DNA from: Desulfobacterales bacterium
Lineage (GTDB): Bacteria; Desulfobacterota; Desulfobacteria; Desulfobacterales; UBA2174_A
Reading direction: 5' to 3'
Length of the DNA stretch: 17,199 nt
Assembly: GCA_025454075.1 (NCBI GenBank)
Contig: JALOPD010000055.1
Location: 1 to 17,199, forward strand
Below the pieces are notes generated by a model. That model saw only the letters and a list, made by a program, of their open reading frames with translations. It searched no databases and was not told the origin of the DNA. Made by a program: the position numbers and the translations under genes. Of the stretch, positions 12,738-17,199 are shown one piece after another (the stretch's first letter is position 1; every line of letters begins with the position of its first letter).

Positions 12738-13682
12738 TCACGGCGGCCCCTCCTCCGGCAGCGCTTCCTCCGGGGGCTCCACGTGCACCACGACGTTCAC
12801 GAGCTCCTCGATGTCCCGGGTGAGCCGGGCCTCCACGTCTCTGGCGATGTCGTGGCCCTGGCGGACCGTGAGCCCGCCGTCGACAATGACGTGCAGGTCG
12901 GCCTGGATGCTGTTGCCGATGTAGCGCGTGCGGATGTCGTGGACCTGCAGCACGTCCCGGTTGGCGCAGGCGATGTCCCGGATCCGGCGGCGGACCTCGG
13001 CGGGGGCCCCCACGTCGATGAGCTCCTTCAGGCTCGGCCAGGTGATCTTGAACGCCGCGTGCAGGATGAACATCGAAACCACAACGGCGCCCAGATGGTC
13101 GAGAAAGGTCCACGAGGGCAGCAGGATGGCCCCGGTCACGGCAAGGACCACCGGCACGGAGCTGAACGCGTCCGAACGGTAGTGCCAGGCCATGGCGATC
13201 ACCGCGACGCTCTTGATCCGGCGGCCGACCGCGAGCGTCCAGCGGTAGAGGATCTCCTTGCCGATGATCGACGCCAGGGCCGCGACGGCCGCGATCCAGC
13301 CCGGCGGGGTCGCATGGCGTTCGTGCAGGGTGGCGATCGACTCCCATCCGATCCCGGCCGCGGCCCCCACGAGCGACACGCCGATGACCGTCACCATCAG
13401 GGTTTCCATGCGCCCGTGGCCGAACGGGTGGCTGTCGTCCGGCGGGCGCGACCAGAACCGCGACCCGGCGTAGACCAGAAGGACGGTGAACACATCGAGC
13501 AGGGCTTCGATGCCGTCGGCAATCACCGCCCGGCTGTCGCCGTAGACGCCCGCCGCCAGCTTGAAGGCCGCCAGGGCGACATTGACCGACACCCCGATCC
13601 AGGTGACCTTCCGGATGAGCGGCTCCGACGGATGCGGGGTTTGGGGCGAAGCGACATCGTTGATCAGCCGCCGGTCGGTCAT
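12738..13682 (-). CDS. Cation diffusion facilitator (CDF) metal exporter
   Basis: A 314-residue divalent-metal/proton antiporter of the inner membrane with about six transmembrane helices and a cytoplasmic C-terminal domain (~215-300). Conserved marks are PPDDSHPFGHGRMETL (~80-95), the TM5 metal motif H167-YRS-D171 and the C-domain stretch with Q275-GHDIARDVE. The TM2 half of the transport site reads ADGIEALLD, giving E59 and D63 where zinc CDFs have HxxxD and iron/manganese ones DxxxD. The transported metal therefore cannot be named with confidence. An acidic Pro/Glu tail ends the protein. AAGGG lies five bases before ATG 13682, and a good promoter lies just upstream. Confidence 0.92.
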   Translation of the reverse strand: MTDRRLINDVASPQTPHPSEPLIRKVTWIGVSVNVALAAFKLAAGVYGDSRAVIADGIEALLDVFTVLLVYAGSRFWSRPPDDSHPFGHGRMETLMVTVIGVSLVGAAAGIGWESIATLHERHATPPGWIAAVAALASIIGKEILYRWTLAVGRRIKSVAVIAMAWHYRSDAFSSVPVVLAVTGAILLPSWTFLDHLGAVVVSMFILHAAFKITWPSLKELIDVGAPAEVRRRIRDIACANRDVLQVHDIRTRYIGNSIQADLHVIVDGGLTVRQGHDIARDVEARLTRDIEELVNVVVHVEPPEEALPEEGPP

Positions 13683-13717
13683 CGGGTCCCTTGAAGGTCG
13701 AGGTGTTTTTGATTTTC

Positions 13718-13746
13718 ACTATAACCGACGTTTATCCCGGCTTCAA
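13718..13746 (-). promoter_or_regulatory. Sigma70-like promoter of the CDF transporter gene
   Basis: On the minus strand TTGAAG (13746-13741) is followed after exactly 17 bases by TATAGT (13723-13718). The start point would be near 13711, giving a ~30-base leader that includes the AAGGG ribosome site. This is the best promoter match in the window. Confidence 0.6.
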
Positions 13747-13901
13747 TGCTTTTCAGACCTGCCGTGGCCGGCGGCGGCGCAGGCCGGGGCGGCTTGACAC
13801 TGCATGGCATCTATTGTAGCACCGGACTCGGGCGGCAGAGGCGTGCGGGGCCCGCGGCGCCTCCCGTCGCGGGTGGTCCGAACCCCGAACCTTGATGAAC
13901 T

Positions 13902-14018
13902 CGTAAAATGTCGCTTATTTCATTTTTCTGTCATTCCGGCGGAAGCCGGAACTCCGTCTTTGCAGGTTGTTCTGGACCCCGGCGTTCGCCGGGGTGACGG
14001 CTTTGGGGACTTTTTACG
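13902..14018. repeat. Nested palindromic element B (~117 bp)
   Basis: The core 13930-13999 runs from GTCATTCCGGC to CCGGGGTGACG. It contains two hairpins: CCGGC-GGAA-GCCGG (13936-13949) and CCCCGGC-GTTC-GCCGGGG (13977-13994). Outer arms CGTAAAATGTC (13902-13912) and GACTTTTTACG (14008-14018) are inverted with 10 of 11 positions matching. The layout is the same as element A at 7515-7630, with different outer-arm sequence. Confidence 0.7.
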
Positions 14019-14171
14019 AAGCCGTCACCCTTGAGCCCTTGTATTTTTTGGACCTGAACCCCGAGAGGCGGCGGCGACCACCGGAAGCGGCCGCCTGCGG
14101 TACGCTGAATTCGTTTCGCCGCGTGGAATGCCGGCAGCGGAGGTCGTGTGGAAAGGAAGAAACGACCGGGA

Positions 14172-14651
14172 ATGCGCATTTCCCTGATCGTCGCCATGGC
14201 TGAAAACCGTGTCATCGGCCGGGACGGGTCGATCCCCTGGAAAATCCCGGGGGAGCAGAAGATGTTCCGGCGCATCACGCTCGGCCACAGCCTGATCATG
14301 GGGCGCAAAACCCACGAGGACATCGGCCGGCCGCTGCCCGACCGGATCAACATCGTCGTCAGCCGGCGCGCGGGCTATCGGCCGGCGGGCTGCCTGAAGG
14401 CGGACAGTTTGGAGAGCGCTTTGGCGCTCTGCCCGCCGGAGGAAACCGAGGCCTTCGTCATCGGCGGCGGGGAGCTGTTCCGGGAATCCATTTCCATCGC
14501 CGATCGCATCTATCTCACGGTGGTGCCCCTGACGGTGCCGGGGGACACCTTTTTCCCGGTGATCCCGGACGCGTTCGCGGTCACTGCGCGCGAACACGTA
14601 GCGGGCCCCCATTCCTACGTGCTGAACATCTACGACCGCATTCGCACGTGA
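14172..14651 (+). CDS. folA: Dihydrofolate reductase
   Basis: A 159-residue enzyme that reduces dihydrofolate to tetrahydrofolate with NADPH. The whole fold is readable: SLIVAMAENRVIGRDGSIPW (4-23), the substrate acid in IPGEQKMFRR, MGRKTHEDIG (43-52), NIVVSRRAGY and VIGGGELF (97-104). The acid that contacts the pterin is E28, where most bacterial enzymes have Asp; Glu is normal in vertebrate enzymes, so activity is expected. The start is uncertain: ATG 14172 begins exactly at the first strand, while a GTG at 14148 with GGAGG upstream would add eight basic residues. No thyA is nearby. It is followed after 23 bases by the decarboxylase gene. Confidence 0.93.
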   Translation: MRISLIVAMAENRVIGRDGSIPWKIPGEQKMFRRITLGHSLIMGRKTHEDIGRPLPDRINIVVSRRAGYRPAGCLKADSLESALALCPPEETEAFVIGGGELFRESISIADRIYLTVVPLTVPGDTFFPVIPDAFAVTAREHVAGPHSYVLNIYDRIRT

Positions 14652-14674
14652 TCCGTAAAAAAGGAACCTGGCAC

Positions 14675-16117
14675 ATGCCGGAAGACAAAACCTATCACCT
14701 GAGCCCGTCCGACTTCCGTCGCCTGGGGCATGCCGCGATCGACTGGGTCGCCGATTACTACGAACGCGTTGAGTCGCTGCCCGTGCTCTCCCGCGTCAAA
14801 CCGGGCGACATCCGGGCGGCGCTGCCGGCCCACCCGCCCGAACGGGGCGAGCGATTCGAAGACGTCCTGAAGGACCTCGACACGGTGATCCTGCCCGGCA
14901 TCACCCACTGGCAGTCCCCCCATTTCTTCGCGTACTTTCCGGCGAACGCATCCGGCCCGTCGATCCTGGGGGACCTGGTCTCCTCCGGGCTGGGTGTGCA
15001 GGGCATGCTCTGGGCCACGAGCCCGGCCTGCACGGAGCTGGAGACCCACGTGCTCGACTGGATGGCCGAGATCCTGGACCTGCCGCAGGGCTTCCGCTCG
15101 ACGGGCAGCGGCGGCGGCACCATCCAGGACTCGGCCTCGGGCGCCGCCCTGTGCGCCCTCCTGGCCGCCCGGGAACGCGCGACCGGGCTCGCCAGCAACG
15201 AGCGCGGCTGCGACGGCCGGCTCACCGCCTACGCGTCGTCCCAGGCCCATTCGTCCATTGAAAAGGCCGCCAAGATCGCCGGCATCGGCCGGGCGAACCT
15301 GCGCCTGATCGACGTGGACAAGGCCCTGGCCCTGCGGCCGGATCGGCTCGCCCAGCGGATCGCAGAGGACCGCGCGGCCGGGCGCCTCCCCTTTTTCGCG
15401 GCCGCCACCATCGGCACCACCTCCTCCAACGCCGTCGACCCGATTCCCGACATCGGCCGGATCTGCCGCGAGCACGGCCTGTGGCTGCACGTGGACGGGG
15501 CCATGGCCGGCACCGCCGCCGTGTGCCCCGAGTTCCGCCGCCTCCTGGCCGGCCTGGAGCTCGCCGACAGCTACTGCTTCAACCCGCACAAGTGGATGTT
15601 CACCAATTTCGACTGCGACTGCTTTTACGTGGCCGATCGCGCCGCGCTGATCCAGGCCCTGAGCATCCTGCCCGAGTACCTGCGCAACCAGGCCACCGAG
15701 AGCGGGGCCGTGATCGACTACCGCGACTGGCAGATTCCGCTGGGCCGGCGGTTCCGGGCGCTCAAGCTGTGGTTCGTCATCCGGCACTACGGCGTCGAAG
15801 GCCTGCGGCACCACGTGCGCCGGCACGTGGCGCTGGCGCAGGAGTTCGCCGGCTGGGTGCAGGCCGACCCCCGCTTCGAACTGGCCGTGACGCCGCCCCT
15901 GAACCTCGTATGCTTCCGCCACCGGGCGGGCGACGACGTGAACCAGGCCCTGATGGACCGGCTGAACCAAAGCGGCGATCTCTACCTGACCCACACGCGG
16001 CTGCAGGACCGCCTGACGCTGCGGCTGTGCGTCGGCCAGACCCACACCGAGCGGCGCCACGTGGAGCGCGCCTGGCGGCGCATCCGCGAGGAGGCCGCAC
16101 AGCTGGAGCAGGGATAG
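14675..16117 (+). CDS. PLP-dependent decarboxylase, aromatic-L-amino-acid decarboxylase family (group II)
   Basis: A 480-residue enzyme that resembles animal DOPA/tryptophan decarboxylase along its whole length. The PLP lysine is K306 in NPHKWMFTNFDCD. The ring-stacking histidine is H192 in SSQAHSSIEKAAKIAG, and the PLP-nitrogen aspartate is D274 in HVDGAMAGTAAVCPEF, where the usual DAA/DAAY is DGAM. The catalytic-loop tyrosine is kept (Y335 in PEYLRN); its change to Phe marks aldehyde synthases, so decarboxylation to an amine is predicted. The long match IDYRDWQIPLGRRFRALK is diagnostic of the family. Tryptophan, tyrosine or phenylalanine are likely substrates; which one cannot be read. AAGGA lies before ATG 14675; a GTG overlapping the folA stop is less likely. 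It lies between folA and the YqeY gene with 23-base gaps. Confidence 0.92.
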   Translation: MPEDKTYHLSPSDFRRLGHAAIDWVADYYERVESLPVLSRVKPGDIRAALPAHPPERGERFEDVLKDLDTVILPGITHWQSPHFFAYFPANASGPSILGDLVSSGLGVQGMLWATSPACTELETHVLDWMAEILDLPQGFRSTGSGGGTIQDSASGAALCALLAARERATGLASNERGCDGRLTAYASSQAHSSIEKAAKIAGIGRANLRLIDVDKALALRPDRLAQRIAEDRAAGRLPFFAAATIGTTSSNAVDPIPDIGRICREHGLWLHVDGAMAGTAAVCPEFRRLLAGLELADSYCFNPHKWMFTNFDCDCFYVADRAALIQALSILPEYLRNQATESGAVIDYRDWQIPLGRRFRALKLWFVIRHYGVEGLRHHVRRHVALAQEFAGWVQADPRFELAVTPPLNLVCFRHRAGDDVNQALMDRLNQSGDLYLTHTRLQDRLTLRLCVGQTHTERRHVERAWRRIREEAAQLEQG

Positions 16118-16140
16118 CTCCGCGAGAAAGGAAGGCCCCC

Positions 16141-16632
16141 ATGGTTGAATCCGATGTCGCCTACGGCTGGGACCCGGACATGGCGATGCCCCTGCAGGAG
16201 AAGCTGAAGGAGGACCTGAAGCTGGCGCTGCGCAGCCGGCACGACGTGCTCAAGAGCGCCATCCGCCAGGTTATGTCCGAGTTCTTCAAGCTCACGGTGC
16301 CGGTCGTGCTGGAGGGGGGGAAAAAGTCCACGCGGCCCAAGCGGCCCGAGGAGATCACCAACGACGACATCATCGGGATCATCCAGGGCCTGATCAAATC
16401 CGAACACATCGTGCTCGAGGCCAAGAAGGAAGCCACGTCGGAGTACCTCCAGGTCCTCGAGGCCTACCTGCCCCGGCAGGTGTCGCGGGAGGAAATCGTC
16501 GCCTGGACCAGGGCCAACATCGACTTCGGCCGGTTCAAGAACAAGATGCAGGCCATGGGGGTGATCATGAAGCATTTCGGCAAGACCGCCGACGGCAAGC
16601 TCGTCAACCAGATTCTCAAGGACTGGGCCTGA
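16141..16632 (+). CDS. GatB/YqeY-domain protein
   Basis: A 163-residue protein of the YqeY family, related to the C-terminal tRNA-binding domain of the GatB amidotransferase subunit. Typical elements are the helical start LKEDLKLALRSRHDVLKSAI (22-41), NDDIIGIIQGLIKS (74-87), YLQVLEAYLPRQVSREEI (102-119) and the end domain FKNKMQAMGVIMKHFGKTADGK with LVNQILKDW. Family members are cytoplasmic and of poorly defined role, often placed near tRNA or replication genes. An insertion of about 20 residues (VVLEGGKKSTRPKRPEE) replaces the shorter loop usual after the first helices. AAGGAAGG lies just before ATG 16141, 23 bases after the decarboxylase stop, so the gene ends a folA-decarboxylase-yqeY unit. 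Confidence 0.9.
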   Translation: MVESDVAYGWDPDMAMPLQEKLKEDLKLALRSRHDVLKSAIRQVMSEFFKLTVPVVLEGGKKSTRPKRPEEITNDDIIGIIQGLIKSEHIVLEAKKEATSEYLQVLEAYLPRQVSREEIVAWTRANIDFGRFKNKMQAMGVIMKHFGKTADGKLVNQILKDWA

Positions 16633-16774
16633 GAGGATGGGGACCTACTGAAGCAAAAAGGACTCCGCGTTGAACAACGGTAGTATATTCTGCGAGGGAC
16701 TTCTGGACAACCGGCAGCGAAACGGCTAAGATGACGCTCGTTCTACCCAAAAGGAGAGGAAGAAGGAACGCACG

Positions 16775-17185
16775 ATGATTTACATCGGGAAATTTCTGCA
16801 CACCACCAATCAACAGGAAAAGAACGAATCCAGGCGGCGCCATGGGGAGTTCAATCTCCTGGTCTCGGCGGAGGACAAGAAGGCCGCTGTCGAAAAATTC
16901 AGGGACCGCATCGCCGAGGCCCAAAAATCAACGGACCTCTTTGAAGGCGATTCCCAGATCTACCTGGTGCACATCCTGGAGATGCAGCGCCTCCCGAAGG
17001 ACCGCGCCCAACTCTTCAATTTCCAGTCCGTCGTCGGCGACCCCGACATGCCCACCATCAGCTGCCAGGCCCCCTCCGCGGACAACGACGGGTGCCGAAT
17101 AGTGGACTGGCAGAAAAACCGGCCGGGTGTCGATGGACAGGCCGCCATTCCGTTCATGACTTTTTCGGCAGGTAGTTCCCGTTGA
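16775..17185 (+). CDS. Conserved-looking hypothetical protein
   Basis: A 136-residue soluble protein with no signal peptide or membrane segment and no family name that I can give. The N-terminal part reads as an alpha/beta domain: MIYIGKFLHTTNQQ, HGEFNLLVSAEDKKAAVEKF and SQIYLVHILEMQRLPKD. The last third has two cysteines (SCQAPSADNDGC). I have a memory of similar short unnamed proteins in deltaproteobacteria, which is not proof. AAGGAA lies six bases before ATG 16775. It starts 142 bases after the YqeY gene, too far to assume one transcript. The last ~11 codons are atypical for the window and overlap a probable minus-strand gene, so the true 3' end deserves checking. Confidence 0.75.
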   Translation: MIYIGKFLHTTNQQEKNESRRRHGEFNLLVSAEDKKAAVEKFRDRIAEAQKSTDLFEGDSQIYLVHILEMQRLPKDRAQLFNFQSVVGDPDMPTISCQAPSADNDGCRIVDWQKNRPGVDGQAAIPFMTFSAGSSR

Positions 17186-17199
17186 GCGTCAGGCAGGCA
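17154..17199 (-). CDS. Possible C-terminal end of a minus-strand gene entering from the right edge
   Basis: Reading leftward from the edge, the minus strand gives ACLTLNGNYLPKKS followed by TGA (17156-17154). The codons are mostly GC-ending (GCC, TGC, CTG, ACG, CTC, AAC, TAC, CCG), like the window's real genes. It would overlap the 3' end of the + strand hypothetical gene tail to tail by ~32 bases. Fourteen residues are too few to identify the product. Confidence 0.35.
   Translation of the reverse strand, partial: ACLTLNGNYLPKKS

Larger units (their letters stand above)
13683..14171. other. Divergent spacer between the CDF gene and folA
   Basis: About 490 bases between divergently transcribed genes. 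It holds the CDF promoter at its left end and the nested palindromic element B (13902-14018). No supported coding sequence is present. A TTGACA hexamer at 13794-13799 (+ strand) has no matching -10 at normal spacing. No clear promoter for folA was found. Confidence 0.5.

Noticed and set aside
13794..13820. TTGACA hexamer as a + strand promoter for folA
   Set aside because: No acceptable -10 at 16-18 bases spacing, and it lies more than 350 bases from folA with a palindromic element between.
16670..16689. TTGAAC and TATATT as a promoter for the hypothetical gene at 16775
   Set aside because: The two hexamers are only eight bases apart, too close for a sigma70 promoter, and no other -35 was found for TATATT.

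Overview
The window looks like a chromosomal segment of a GC-rich anaerobic proteobacterium-like organism. Desulfobacterota (sulfate-reducing or syntrophic 'deltaproteobacteria') is the best guess. This is inferred from a six-gene Ech-type energy-converting [NiFe] hydrogenase operon and from several palindromic intergenic repeats of kinds I associate with that group. No rRNA, tRNA, CRISPR array or transposase gene is visible. The first ~1.65 kb is clearly more AT-rich than the rest.

Region 1 (1-1600, + strand): the C-terminal end of a TPR protein that may belong to a class III nucleotide cyclase, then a stand-alone cyclic-nucleotide-binding-domain protein, then a repeat-rich spacer. Region 2 (1913-7411, - strand): echABCDEF in the canonical order, closed by a clear intrinsic terminator. 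The antiporter-like EchA, the NuoH-like EchB, the small and large hydrogenase subunits EchC and EchE, the NuoC-like EchD and the 2[4Fe-4S] ferredoxin EchF would form a membrane complex coupling ferredoxin oxidation and H2 formation (or the reverse) to ion translocation. A palindromic repeat sits between echD and echE. Region 3 (7896-10770, - strand): a Tat-signal NAPE-PLD-like metallo-beta-lactamase-fold hydrolase, a GhrA-like 2-hydroxyacid dehydrogenase and a small secreted protein of unknown function. Region 4 (10871-13746, - strand): a cation diffusion facilitator with a good sigma70-like promoter, a membrane-anchored coiled-coil protein of unknown function and a short AMP nucleosidase. The intergenic space after the transporter can fold into a three-helix junction. 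Region 5 (14172-17199, + strand): dihydrofolate reductase, an aromatic-amino-acid-decarboxylase-family PLP enzyme and a YqeY-domain protein, closely spaced as an operon, then a conserved-looking hypothetical. A probable minus-strand gene runs in from beyond the right edge.

No wholly new multi-gene system is evident. The most unusual signals are non-coding. Two ~116-bp nested palindromic elements share one architecture but have different outer arms. There is a separate 110-bp element with perfect 11-bp terminal inverted repeats, a repeat interrupting the ech operon, and the three-way-junction RNA candidate.
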